Shown: positions 49,249 through 60,088 of the stretch, piece after piece | Layout of the letters: each line of letters begins with the position of its first letter | Numbering within the stretch: the stretch's first letter is position 1 | Origin: Pseudoduganella lurida | GTDB taxonomy: Bacteria > Pseudomonadota > Gammaproteobacteria > Burkholderiales > Burkholderiaceae_D | Assembly (NCBI RefSeq): GCF_007830455.1 | Contig: NZ_VLLB01000004.1 | Coordinates: forward strand, 1-64,000 | Direction: 5' to 3' | DNA length: 64,000 bases | The notes under the pieces: model-generated | The model's database searches: none | The model's input: the letters and a program-made list of their open reading frames with translations, nothing else | What the model was told of the DNA's origin: nothing | Position numbers and translations under genes: made by a program

Positions 49249-49793
49249 GACGCGTCCTTCAGGTACAGCGTGAAGCGCAGCCGCGCATCGACGGCCGGAT
49301 CGGCGATCGTGTCGCGGCGGAAGCTCACTTCATCGAGCGCGGCAAACGGCACGGCGGCCAGCGCCTGCAGCACGAACTGCCAGATATTGCGGTACGCGCC
49401 CTTCACCGGCAGCGCGATCTGGTACGTGGTCACGCCGCTGGCCCGGTCGTAGCCGAACTTGTATTCGCCGCGGTTCAGCGTCAGGCCCGATTTTTCGGCC
49501 AGGTCGAACAGGGTCTTCACCTGCTGTTCGGCGTGGCGTTTTTCGCCCAGCGTGGCATGGAACAGCGCCAGGTTCTCATTGGCCGTGGGCGGCGGCGGTG
49601 CCTGCGCCAGCGTGGACGGCGCCGGCAGCGGCTGCGCCAGTTCCGCGCGCAGCGCGGCATGCTGCGGCAGCAGCCAGGCCCACGTGGCCAGTCCCGCCAG
49701 CAGCAGGGCCAGCGCCACGCAGGCCGCCGGACCGGCGCGCAGCGCCCACAGGCGCACGGCCAGCAGCAGCGGCGCGATGCGGTACTCCTTCAT
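49245..49793 (-). CDS. PilO/GspM-like protein
   Basis: 182 residues: a membrane segment at about 25-43, a Pro-rich linker and a ferredoxin-like periplasmic domain (about 80-180, KTLFDLAEKSGLTLNRGEYKF, TYQIALPVKGAYRNIWQFVLQAL). This topology and motif are those of PilO and GspM. The ATG at 49793 overlaps the previous stop by 4 bases; the frame reaches four codons further. Confidence 0.75.
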   Translation of the reverse strand: MKEYRIAPLLLAVRLWALRAGPAACVALALLLAGLATWAWLLPQHAALRAELAQPLPAPSTLAQAPPPPTANENLALFHATLGEKRHAEQQVKTLFDLAEKSGLTLNRGEYKFGYDRASGVTTYQIALPVKGAYRNIWQFVLQALAAVPFAALDEVSFRRDTIADPAVDARLRFTLYLKDAS

Positions 49794-50335
49794 CGCGCCC
49801 GCCACTGCACGTCGACCTGGAAGCGGATCGCCCGGCCGGCATCCTGCTCGCCGATCTCATGGCGTGCCAGCGCCGCACCCAGGAAGAATTCCTGCTGCTG
49901 CAGCGAGCGCACGTAGTCGACCATGTCGTCGCTGTTCTTCGCTTCCGCGGTGATCTTGAGCATCTGCTTCTTCGCATCCGGTTCCAGGGCCAGCAGGGCG
50001 ATGGTCGACGGCGTCGCCGCGCCGATCGCGTCATCGAGTTCGCGCCACGGCACGTTCAGCTGCAGGATGGCGGCGTTCACGGCCACCGCCTGTGCTTCCG
50101 GAATCGCCGTCTGCACCACCGCCGCGGGCCGCTTCGACAGCGCGGCCTGGCGCGCCTGCAGGCGCTCGACCTGCGCGGCGCGCGCGGCGCGCTCCCCGGC
50201 CAGCTGCGTGGCAAACCAGATGCCGCCGCCGCACAGCAGCACGCCGGCCAGCCCTGCCGCGGCCAGCGCCGGATGCAACCGGAACAGCGCACGCCGCAGC
50301 GAGGGTGGCGCGAAGTCGATCCGGATCGGTTTCAT
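49790..50335 (-). CDS. PilN-like protein
   Basis: 181 residues. MKPIRIDFAPPSLRRAL at the cytoplasmic N-terminus (PilN binds PilM through this part), a membrane segment at about 22-41, a coiled coil (AARAAQVERLQARQAAL) and a ferredoxin-like domain with LKITAEAKNSDDMVDYVRSLQQQEFF, typical of PilN. With the next gene it replaces the single GspL of classical type II systems. Confidence 0.8.
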   Translation of the reverse strand: MKPIRIDFAPPSLRRALFRLHPALAAAGLAGVLLCGGGIWFATQLAGERAARAAQVERLQARQAALSKRPAAVVQTAIPEAQAVAVNAAILQLNVPWRELDDAIGAATPSTIALLALEPDAKKQMLKITAEAKNSDDMVDYVRSLQQQEFFLGAALARHEIGEQDAGRAIRFQVDVQWRAR

Positions 50336-51181
50336 CGCGGGCCTCCGGCCAGTGCCAGCCGGCTGGCGGCGGACAGGCCACCGAGCCGCCCGCCCTCCTG
50401 CCCTGCCTCTAACCATTGGGTGGCGACGTGGCCTTCGCCGGCCGGCCGCGCCAGGGCGGCCGGCAGCGGACCGGCCAGCTGGATCAGCGCCGGCGGCGCC
50501 AGCCCGAGCAGCAGTGCCTCGCGCTGCAGCATCTGCGTCAGCCAGTAATGACTGACAGCGTCCTGGCCGATCGCATTCGCTGCCGCGCCCTGCGGCAGCG
50601 GCAGCGGCAGCGCGCGCACGGCGCGGAGCTGGCCGCCCTCGATTGCCGCCACCGTCAGCAGCCCGTCGTGCAGCTGGCCGAACCAGGCGCCGGCCTGCAG
50701 CGCACGGCACCAGCGGTTCCAGCCGGTGACGAAATGGGGCACCACGGCCACCATGTGCAGGCCGTGATCGGCCGTCGCCTGTTCCAGCAGCGACAGCAGC
50801 GTGCGCGGCAGCGCGGCGGCGAAGAACGGCGCTTCCGCATGCCAGTCGGCCGTGATCTGCCACGCGGCCGGCGATTCGCCGTACAGCGCGTGAAAACGCA
50901 GCGCGCAGGCTGCCTCGATGTCCGCCAGGCGCGTCGCCTGCGGTGGCGGCGTCACCTGCCACAGCCGGCACCATTCATCCGCCAGCACGATGGACACGGG
51001 CCAGCCCGCCACGTCGCGGCCCTGCAGCAGCGCGCGCAGGGCCGCGGCCAGCGCTTCCGGACCATGGCCATCGAGCGGCTGCTCGGCCACGGGCGCGACG
51101 CGTTCGCCGGTCCAGCGGCTGGTGCGCAGCAGGCTCACGGCGTCCAGCGAGACGCCCAGCCGGAACGCCTGTCCGGGCAGC

Positions 51182-51189
<8 letters not shown>
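50332..51189 (-). CDS. PilM-like actin-fold protein (GspL cytoplasmic part)
   Basis: 285 residues, cytoplasmic, no membrane segment. The N-terminal part (FRLGVSLDAVSLLRTS) and the order of segments suggest the actin-like fold of PilM / GspL-N, but sequence conservation is low and the assignment rests on position between the ATPase and the PilN-like gene. Its start overlaps the gspE end by 8 bases. Confidence 0.65.
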
Positions 51190-52908
<1,719 letters not shown>

Positions 52909-52912
<4 letters not shown>

Positions 52913-54093
52913 GACATTTCTCCGGCAAGATCAAAAATGGGCATGTACAGCAGCACCACGATGGCGCCGACGATCAGGCCGATGCCGGCCATCAGCAGCG
53001 GCTCGAAGGTGCGCGTGAAGCGGTCGATCCAGCGGCTGATCTCGCCGTCATAGAAGGCCGCCGACTGCGTGAGCATCGGGCCCATGTCGCCGGTGCGTTC
53101 GCCCACCCGCAGCATGCGCAGCGAGATCGGCGTCGTCAGGCCGTTGGCCTCGAACGCGGTGGACAGCGGCAGGCCCGATTCGATCGCCAGGCGCGCCAGC
53201 TGCAGGCCGCTTTTCACGTTGGCCGACACCATGCCCTGTACCGTCTCGATGGCCTGCACGATCGTGATGCCGCCTTCGGTCAGCATGCCCAGGGTCAGGT
53301 ACAGCCGCGACAGCTCGTAGATCTTCACCCGTTCGCCGATGCCGGGCAGGCGGCCCAGCAGCCGCACCACGCCGCCGCCCGCCATCAGGCGCCGTACGCC
53401 CAGCACCGCGCCGGCCAGCACGAGGGCCACGCCGGCCAGCAGCGCGCCCGTGTGGCTGCCGGCGAACTGGCCCCACGACAGCATCACCTGCGACATCCAC
53501 GGCAGGTTGCGCCCGGCGCCCTGGTACACCTCGGCGAAGCGCGGCACGACATAGCCGATCAGGAACATCGACACGCCGCCGCCCACCAGCAGCAGGATGC
53601 ACGGGTAGATGGCGGCGGACACGATCTTGGCGCGCACGATGTCGATGCGCTGCTGGTAGTCGATGTAGCGCGACAGCGAGCGCGGCAGGTCGCTCGTGCC
53701 TTCCGCCGCGCGCACGATGCCCACGTACAGCGGCGGGAACAGCTGCGGCTGCTCGGCCAGCACGGTGGAAAAGCGCTGCCCCTCGCGCAGCCCGGCCAGC
53801 AGCCGTTCCAGCACGCTGCGCGTGGCCGGACCTGCCTCCTTTTCCAGCAGCGCTTCGAGCGCCTCGACGATGCCGAGGCCGGCCGTCAGCAGCGCCAGCA
53901 ATTCCTGGCTGAACAGCACCAGCGACAGCGCCTTGCCCTTGCCGGGCCGCAGGCCGCCGCGCACCGGATGGATCGCGCTGACGAACAGGCCGCGCGCCTC
54001 CACCTGGCGCCGCGCGTCGGCCTCGTCGCGGCCGTCGATGACCAGCTGGCCGATCGCCATCTCCGGCGACAATGTGCGTACGTCGAACTGCAT
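52909..54093 (-). CDS. gspF: GspF-type inner-membrane platform protein
   Basis: 394 residues: two T2SSF domains (about 60-185 and 265-385) with membrane segments near 160-190, 210-230 and 365-390. Seen: SQELLALLTAGLGIVEAL and LSRLYLTLGMLTEGGITIVQA, RVGERTGDMGPML. The ATG at 54093 has weak upstream pairing; the frame continues but with no family match. It starts 53 bases after gspG. Confidence 0.92.
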
Positions 54094-54146
54094 GGTGCGC
54101 TGCGCGGTAGCGGTACTGGAATGAAAGCGGCGTGAAAGCGGAAAGC

Positions 54147-54584
54147 TTATTGCGAGGTGATGTCGGCGTTGTCGCCGCTGCCGCCCGGCTGGCCGTCCTT
54201 GCCCAGCGACGTGATCTCGTATTCGCCGCGCGTGCCGGGTGCCTTGTACGCATATGCGTGGCCCCATGGATCGGCCGGCACCACCTTCTTCAGGTACGGG
54301 CCGTTCCACTTGGCGCCGGCGGTGGCCGGCGCCGTCAGCAGCGCGTTCAGGCCTTCCTCCGTCGTCGGATAGCGGCCCACATCGAGCCGGTAGGTATCGA
54401 GCGACTTTTCAAAGGCCTCGATCTGCGCCTTGGCGACCGTGACTTCCGACTTGCCCAGCTGCGAGAAATACTTCGGTCCCACGTAGGCGGCCAGCAGGCC
54501 GATGATGACGATCACGACCAGCAGTTCTAGCAGCGTGAAGCCCTTCCTGCGATGAAATCCCATCTGATACTTTGCTGCGTGCAT
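54147..54584 (-). CDS. gspG: major pseudopilin GspG
   Basis: 145 residues. Leader MHAAKYQMGFHRRKG, then FTLLELLVVIVIIGLLAAYVGP with Glu+5. The body keeps the GspG hallmarks: DVGRYPTTEEGLNALLTAP, GPYLKKVVPADPWGHAYAY and the Asp-rich calcium loop near the end (GKDGQPGGSGDNADI). GGAGG lies 9 bases before the ATG at 54584, and a shorter start at 54563 is possible. First gene of the secretion operon. Confidence 0.95.
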   Translation of the reverse strand: MHAAKYQMGFHRRKGFTLLELLVVIVIIGLLAAYVGPKYFSQLGKSEVTVAKAQIEAFEKSLDTYRLDVGRYPTTEEGLNALLTAPATAGAKWNGPYLKKVVPADPWGHAYAYKAPGTRGEYEITSLGKDGQPGGSGDNADITSQ

Positions 54585-54696
54585 CCCGGACGACCTCCAA
54601 TGCGATTGACGTTGAAGGCTACCATGCCATTTGCGGTTTCGACAATTTTTTATTTGTACGCCCGGGCTGCGGCAACGTGCGCAGCGGCCATGCGCT

Positions 54697-55425
54697 CTAC
54701 GCCCCGGTCGGCCAGGCCAGCAGCGCGCTGCGCGCCACCGCATGCGCGCGGTTGCTCACGCCCAGCACGCGGTACAGCCGCTGCAGGTGATTCTTCACCG
54801 TCAGCGCGCTGATGCCCAGCAGCTGGCCGATTTCCGCATTGTTCTTGCCCTCGCCCAGCCAGTGCAGCACCTGCAGCTCGCGTGGCGACAGTGCCCGCGG
54901 CATGGCAGCGTGCGCGGGCGCCAGCCGCAGCAGGGCCAGGTGCAGATGCGGCAGCAGCAGCCGCAGGAAATGCGCCTGGCGCGGGCCCGGCCGCCCCGCC
55001 AGCCCGCAGGCCAGGAAAAACGTGGCGCCGCCCGGCAGCGCGCCACTGCCATGCGCAATGGCCCCGGGCAGGCCCAGTGCCGCCAGGCGGCCGGCCAGCA
55101 CGCCCGCCTCCGGCTGCAGCAACAGCGGCCGCTCGCCGCCCTCGCGCCAGAGCTGCAGCGCTGCCGACGCGATGCCCCGCGCGGGATCGCACAGGGCCGC
55201 CTCCAGACGGCCGGGCGGGCCACCCGCCTGCAGCAGCTCGGTGCGGACGATGGCGCCGGCCGGGTCCAGCCGCAGGCACACGAGCGCGCGGTGCGGCAGC
55301 AGCGCCTGCAGCTGGCCCTGCGCCCACAGGAACAGCTGGCCCGGGTCGCGCAGGTCCAGGCCCGCCTCGATCGCGTGCAGCAGGTATTCCTGTTCCTGCC
55401 GGCTGAGGATGACGGCGCCGTCCAT
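54697..55425 (-). CDS. LuxR-type regulator, EpsA-like
   Basis: 242 residues. The C-terminal LuxR helix-turn-helix (about 178-235, LSPRELQVLHWLGEGKNNAEIGQLLGISALTVKNHLQ) is clear. The N-terminal 170 residues have no receiver or autoinducer domain, and their length and form (SRQEQEYLLHAIEAGLDLRDPGQLFLWAQGQLQALLPH) fit the EpsA regulators of exopolysaccharide/PEP-CTERM loci (TIGR03020). Starts on the last base of the response-regulator gene, so the two are one operon upstream of gspG. Target promoters unknown. Confidence 0.75.
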   Translation of the reverse strand: MDGAVILSRQEQEYLLHAIEAGLDLRDPGQLFLWAQGQLQALLPHRALVCLRLDPAGAIVRTELLQAGGPPGRLEAALCDPARGIASAALQLWREGGERPLLLQPEAGVLAGRLAALGLPGAIAHGSGALPGGATFFLACGLAGRPGPRQAHFLRLLLPHLHLALLRLAPAHAAMPRALSPRELQVLHWLGEGKNNAEIGQLLGISALTVKNHLQRLYRVLGVSNRAHAVARSALLAWPTGA

Positions 55426-56120
55426 CACCAGGCCGGCAGCGGCTGCGGCACCCGGTCCGGATTGAAGCGGTAGCCGCTGCCGCGCACGGTCTCGATGCGG
55501 CCGTGGTAGCCGCAGGGCTGCAGCGCATTGCGCAGCCGGCCCACGTGGGCATCCACGGTGCGTTCGTCGAGATAGGCATCGGCGCCCCACACCTGGTCCA
55601 GCAGCTGGGCGCGGGTGTGCACGCGTTGCGGATGCTGCATGAGGAAATTGAGGAGGCGGTACTCGACGCGGCCCAGCACGATCTGCCGGCTGCCCGCCAT
55701 CACGCGCTGCGCGCCGCGGTCGATGTGCAGCCCGGCGGGCAGCACGGGCCGGTGCCGGCGCAGCACGGCGTGCACGCGGGCGATGGCTTCGCGCGGGCCG
55801 AACGGCTTCGTCAGGTAATCGTCGGCGCCCGCTTCCAGCGCCAGCACCTTGTCCTGCTCGCCGCTGCGGGCCGCCACCATCATCAGCGGCAGCGCCGCCG
55901 TGGCCGGCTGCGCGCGCAGCCGGCGGATCAGCGCCAGGCCGGACTGGCCCGGCAGGTCCCATTCGAGCAGCGCGATGTCGGGCGGCGTCTCGTCGATCAG
56001 CACCAGCGCGCTTTCCGCGTCGGCCGCGGCGCACACCCCATGCCCTGCCTGGCGCAGGTAATCGCCCAGCTGCTGCTGGACGGAGAGGTCGCTGTCGATG
56101 AGGAGCACCTGGAACGGCAT
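55425..56120 (-). CDS. OmpR-type response regulator with degenerate receiver
   Basis: 231 residues: receiver domain (1-120) and a PhoB-type winged helix (about 130-225, VEYRLLNFLMQHPQRVHTRAQLLDQVWG ... TVRGSGYRF). The DNA-binding part is intact. In the receiver, Glu53 (codon GAA, 55962-55964) replaces the phosphoacceptor Asp (LLEWDLPG versus PhoB LLDWMLPG), Ser10 replaces an acidic-pocket Asp (IDSD), and Ala84 replaces the switch Thr (MVAAR); Lys105 is kept. It is therefore unlikely to be switched by phosphorylation. No histidine kinase is nearby. Confidence 0.88.
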   Translation of the reverse strand: MPFQVLLIDSDLSVQQQLGDYLRQAGHGVCAAADAESALVLIDETPPDIALLEWDLPGQSGLALIRRLRAQPATAALPLMMVAARSGEQDKVLALEAGADDYLTKPFGPREAIARVHAVLRRHRPVLPAGLHIDRGAQRVMAGSRQIVLGRVEYRLLNFLMQHPQRVHTRAQLLDQVWGADAYLDERTVDAHVGRLRNALQPCGYHGRIETVRGSGYRFNPDRVPQPLPAW

Positions 56121-56234
56121 GGCGGCATGTGACAGTTGTAAAGACGAATTTAACTATGCACGAGCTGCCCCTGTCCAGACCAATACAATTTTTTTGCGAA
56201 ATTCATAGCTTGCGCGACTAAATCCATGCACGCA

Positions 56235-56270
56235 AAAGAGCCCGCCGGACCTTGCGGACCGGCGGGCTCG
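56235..56270 (-). terminator. terminator of the PEP-CTERM gene
   Basis: GAGCCCGCCGG / CCGGCGGGCTC hairpin (56239-56270) followed on the minus strand by TTTTGC. Confidence 0.82.
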
Positions 56271-56285
56271 ATGGCGCCAGATCGA

Positions 56286-56936
56286 TCAGGCGGTGAACGC
56301 GGCAGCCTTGCGCCGTGCCACGCCGGCCACCAGCATCGCGCCGATGCCCAGCATCAGCCAGGAAGACGGTTCCGGTACGGCGCTGACGGAAGCAAAGTCG
56401 GAGTACACCGCCGTGGCGATGCTGCCCTGTCCGCCGGCCACCGCGGCGGGCGTCCAGTCGATCGTCAGCAGCGAGCCGTTCAGTTCGTCCGACGAGCTGC
56501 CCAGCTGGGTCTGCTGGTCGGCGTCGTAGGCCGTCACGGCGAAGGTCGACCCGGCCACGATCGCGGCCGGATCGGCGTCGCCGCTGAACGTCACCGTGAA
56601 GCTGAGCACGCCCCCGTAGTTCACGGCATGAAACAGGTCGTTGTAGCCGCCGCCGTTGCCGATCACATAGCCGGCGCCCAGCGAGCCGCTGACCTGGCCA
56701 TCCGTGAAGACCTCGGCCGCGCTATCGAAGCCTGCAAAGTTGGCCAGCGTGACGGTCGATGGCAGCGCCGTGCCGTTGCTGGCGCCGGCATACGTGAAGT
56801 CCAGCCAGCCGTCAGTGCCAAAGCTGCTCGTGTCGATCGAAACGGCGACGGTGGTGTCGGCCGCGGCCAGGCTGCTGCACAGGGCCAGGGCCAGCGCAGC
56901 GGCGGCCTGGCGGGGGAAAAAGAAAGATGCGCTCAT
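56286..56936 (-). CDS. PEP-CTERM protein (NF038129-like)
   Basis: 216 residues: a signal peptide (about 1-26, ALALALCSSLAAA), a beta-rich body of about 150 residues with FAGFDSAAEVFTDGQVSG and NDLFHAVNYGGVLSFTVTF, then VPEPSSWLMLGIGAMLVAGVARRK, the exosortase sorting signal. Follows the nuclease gene by 18 bases and probably shares its transcript. Confidence 0.88.
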   Translation of the reverse strand: MSASFFFPRQAAAALALALCSSLAAADTTVAVSIDTSSFGTDGWLDFTYAGASNGTALPSTVTLANFAGFDSAAEVFTDGQVSGSLGAGYVIGNGGGYNDLFHAVNYGGVLSFTVTFSGDADPAAIVAGSTFAVTAYDADQQTQLGSSSDELNGSLLTIDWTPAAVAGGQGSIATAVYSDFASVSAVPEPSSWLMLGIGAMLVAGVARRKAAAFTA

Positions 56937-56954
56937 GGTGGATGTCCTCGAAAC

Positions 56955-59954
56955 TTAGAAATTGCCGCTGTAGATGGCGGCCGTGTAGGCGAGACCGACC
57001 TTGCCAGGATTGCTGAAGCTGACCGGCACGACGACGGAGGCGCCCGGCGCCAGACCACCGCTTGCCGTCGCCACCGTCACATACGGGGCGCCATCCTTCC
57101 GACCCCTTGCGTTGGCCAGCGTGACGCCGGCGGGCAAGCCGCCCAACACCACCTGCAGCGGCCCGGCCAGCGTGGCGGCCGACTGGTTGGTCAGCGTGAT
57201 CGTGCCGTTGAACAGCTGCGTGGCGCGGTTCAGCGTGGCGCCCGAAATGACCTGCTTCAGGCTGGCGGTGACGTCCGCGAACGAGGCCTGCAGCGCCAGG
57301 CTGATCACCACCGGGTCGTGGTCGGAGGCGCGGTAAGGCAGCGCGTTGTACAGGTCCTGCGGCTTGCCGTCCGTGTTGTAGTCGATGACTTCCGGCTCGT
57401 CCGCATTGACGTGCCATTCGGCGACGCCGGCCACCTGCGGGCTCAGCGCGGCGCTGGCCAGTGCATGGTCCAGGTAGCCCGATTCATGGCCGAACACGTA
57501 GGAATACGGCACGCCCGCCGGGCGCACGAAACGCTCCAGCTGGTTCACGAAGCCTTTCGCTGTAATCGTGCGGATCGGATCTTCCATGCCGTACGAGTTC
57601 ATGTCGCCGATCACCAGCACATCCTGGTCGCCGGACGCGGCCTGCACCTGCGGCACGAACACGTCGACCAGGCGCTTCGCCTGCAGTACGCGGGTGGCGT
57701 TCCAGCAGCTCTGGCCGTCGCCGTTGTCCGCTTCGGCACCGCCGCCGGACGGGCAGCTGCCCTTCGACTTCAGGTGGTTGACGATCAGCGAGAACCTGCC
57801 GCCGTTGGGTGCGCGGAAGGTCTGCGCCATCGGCGGCCGGTTGTTGACGGCATCGCTGTCCGACAGCGCCGTGCCCACCAGCGCCACCTTGGCCGGCTTG
57901 TACAGCATGGCGACGCGGATCGCATCGGTGCCCGTATCGGCCGGCTGCGGCACCACGCTGTAGACGGGCGCGCCGTACGCCGCGTTCAGGCTGTCGGCCA
58001 GGTAGCCGGCGGCGTAGTCACCGTTGTTCTGGATCTCCATCAGGCCCACGACATCGGCATCGATCGCCTTCAGTTCCGCCACGATCTTGTCGCGCTGGCG
58101 GGTGAATTCGTTCAGGTTGTCGGCGCCGCGGCAGTTGCCCGCGCTGGTGCTGTTGCCCACCTTGCAGCCCTGCCCCGTCTGGCCTGCCACGTTGCTGCCA
58201 TTGGTGAAGGTGGTGAAGAAGTTCAGCACGTTGGCGCTGGCCACCTTCACGTTCCCGGCCGGCAGGCCCGGCGCGTCCTCGCGCGGGTTGTCGCGCGTGA
58301 TGGTCGGCGCCACGGTCGGCTGGAGCTTGAAGCCGGCGCCGCCACCGCCCAGCGCGGCGTAGTCGACCACGCCCGTCAGGTCATGCACCAGGTCGCCGGT
58401 ACGCACGGTCGGACCGTCGCCGATGTACGGGATCACGGTCGGCGTGACGGTGAGGCCGTCGTCCAGCACGATGCGGTTGATGGCATTGGCCGCCGCCATT
58501 GCCACGGCTTCCGGCGTGCCCGGCGCGTAGCGGTTGGTCGGCAGCTCCAGGCGGCCGTTCGACAGCGTCAGCTCGCCGCGCGCGCCCAGGTAGGCATTCT
58601 GCGAGATCGTCAGCGGGCTGGTAAAGCGCACCAGCATCGCTTCCACCTGGTCCAGACGGGCATTCGGCAGCGTGACATTGGTGGGGGTGACCTGGTGGCC
58701 GGACGACAGCACGACACTGTTCGTGATGTTCTGCATTTCCGTGTACGAACGGCTGGCACCGGAAGGCGTGAATTCCGTGATCGAGCCAGTGATGCGCACG
58801 CGCTGGCCGACGGCCACGCTGCTGCCGGCCGTGCTGCTGTAGACGTACAGGCCGTCGGAGGTGGCCGGGTCGCCGTCGCCGGTTGGATCCTGCAGGAAGA
58901 AGCCGCTCGCCACCTTGGCCGTGACGATGCCTTCGGTCGTCTGCACCGTGTCCTTGAACGGGCTCTGGGCGCCGCCCCCCTGGATCTGCGGGATGGTATT
59001 GGTGATCGCCGGCAGTGCCTGGACCGTCACGTTGATCGTGCAGCTGGCCTGCTGGGCCGCGTCGTTGTCGAAGCGGACCGTGACCGGATAGCTGCCCAGC
59101 GCCACGTTGCTGGCCACGTCCAGCCGCACGGCCGCGCTGCCGCCGATTTCGCCAGCAGCCGTGAAGCCGGACAGGCTGATGCCCGGCACGGCGCCGGCCG
59201 TGATAACGGCGCCGGTGACGATGCTGTCGGCATCCGTCGCCGTCAGGTCGGCGCTGCCGGCATAGCCGCGCGCCACGCCCAGCACCGTCGGGCACTGCAG
59301 CACGATCGGGCGCTCGTTCGGCGCACCGCACACGCGCGGCGCGCTTTGCCTGTTGCGCGGCGTGGGCGCGGCGATCGTGAAATCGGCCCGGTTGTCGTCA
59401 GTGTCGGCGCAGCCCTCGTCGTTGCGCAGTGCCGCCGTCGTATTGGCCGTGCCACCGGCGGCGGCGCTGCCTTCGTAGTGGCCGGCGCTGCCCCAGCCGA
59501 CCAGGTCCACCAGCGCGCCGCCGGACGGCGTAGCGCTGGCGAGTGCTGTATTGCTGCTGACCAGGGCCACCTTGGCACCGCTGCCGCTCATCGGGATGGT
59601 GCCGATGGTGTCCGGTTCGAGTGACGTGGTACCGCCCGTGCCGGCCGCCTCCTGGACCAGATAGTACTGGCCCGGCTGGAGCGTGACCGCAGGAATCGGC
59701 GTGACCTGCCACGAGCTGCCACCCGTGCTGGCGTACTGGACACTCCAGTTCGTCAGCGTGACGGGCGCGCTGCCACGGTTGAACAACTCGATGAAGTCGT
59801 TCTTGAAGGTGGCGCCGCTGTTGCCGCCGCCGCCGTAGACCTGGCTGATGACGATGTCGGATGCGGCCAGGGCCGGCATGGCGCCGCACAGCGACGTGGC
59901 CAGCAGGGCGGCGATGGTGGTGAGGCGGCCCGGCGTGGGAGCGAGTCTGGTCAT
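56955..59954 (-). CDS. extracellular ExeM/NucH-type nuclease
   Basis: 999 residues with a signal peptide (about 1-31). Domains: lamin-tail domain (about 32-170, ISQVYGGGGNSGATFKNDFIELFN), a beta-sandwich (about 210-320), an OB-like domain (about 330-470) and an EEP nuclease (about 590-880) with GLMEIQNN, LIVNHLKSKGS, VIGDMNSYGMEDP and SDHDPVV as catalytic motifs. A C-terminal beta domain closes the protein. It degrades extracellular DNA/RNA; relatives act in biofilm dispersal and nutrient gain. There is no PEP-CTERM or other C-terminal anchor, so it is probably released. AGGAAG precedes the ATG at 59954. Confidence 0.9.
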   Translation of the reverse strand: MTRLAPTPGRLTTIAALLATSLCGAMPALAASDIVISQVYGGGGNSGATFKNDFIELFNRGSAPVTLTNWSVQYASTGGSSWQVTPIPAVTLQPGQYYLVQEAAGTGGTTSLEPDTIGTIPMSGSGAKVALVSSNTALASATPSGGALVDLVGWGSAGHYEGSAAAGGTANTTAALRNDEGCADTDDNRADFTIAAPTPRNRQSAPRVCGAPNERPIVLQCPTVLGVARGYAGSADLTATDADSIVTGAVITAGAVPGISLSGFTAAGEIGGSAAVRLDVASNVALGSYPVTVRFDNDAAQQASCTINVTVQALPAITNTIPQIQGGGAQSPFKDTVQTTEGIVTAKVASGFFLQDPTGDGDPATSDGLYVYSSTAGSSVAVGQRVRITGSITEFTPSGASRSYTEMQNITNSVVLSSGHQVTPTNVTLPNARLDQVEAMLVRFTSPLTISQNAYLGARGELTLSNGRLELPTNRYAPGTPEAVAMAAANAINRIVLDDGLTVTPTVIPYIGDGPTVRTGDLVHDLTGVVDYAALGGGGAGFKLQPTVAPTITRDNPREDAPGLPAGNVKVASANVLNFFTTFTNGSNVAGQTGQGCKVGNSTSAGNCRGADNLNEFTRQRDKIVAELKAIDADVVGLMEIQNNGDYAAGYLADSLNAAYGAPVYSVVPQPADTGTDAIRVAMLYKPAKVALVGTALSDSDAVNNRPPMAQTFRAPNGGRFSLIVNHLKSKGSCPSGGGAEADNGDGQSCWNATRVLQAKRLVDVFVPQVQAASGDQDVLVIGDMNSYGMEDPIRTITAKGFVNQLERFVRPAGVPYSYVFGHESGYLDHALASAALSPQVAGVAEWHVNADEPEVIDYNTDGKPQDLYNALPYRASDHDPVVISLALQASFADVTASLKQVISGATLNRATQLFNGTITLTNQSAATLAGPLQVVLGGLPAGVTLANARGRKDGAPYVTVATASGGLAPGASVVVPVSFSNPGKVGLAYTAAIYSGNF

Positions 59955-60088
59955 GGTCTTCCTGCGATATTGTTTGGAAAGTACGGACATTGCAACTTCC
60001 ATAATATCGAAATGGTATGACCCCCTCATGACGGCCCGTTGGTCCGTTCGGGCTAACCACGCACGAACTTGCAGGACAGGCGGCCCCC

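Noticed and set aside
56226..59624. Open frame of 1132 codons on the plus strand
   Set aside because: It lies antisense to the nuclease and PEP-CTERM genes, has the Arg/His/Val/Gln-rich composition of high-GC shadow frames and no recognisable domain.
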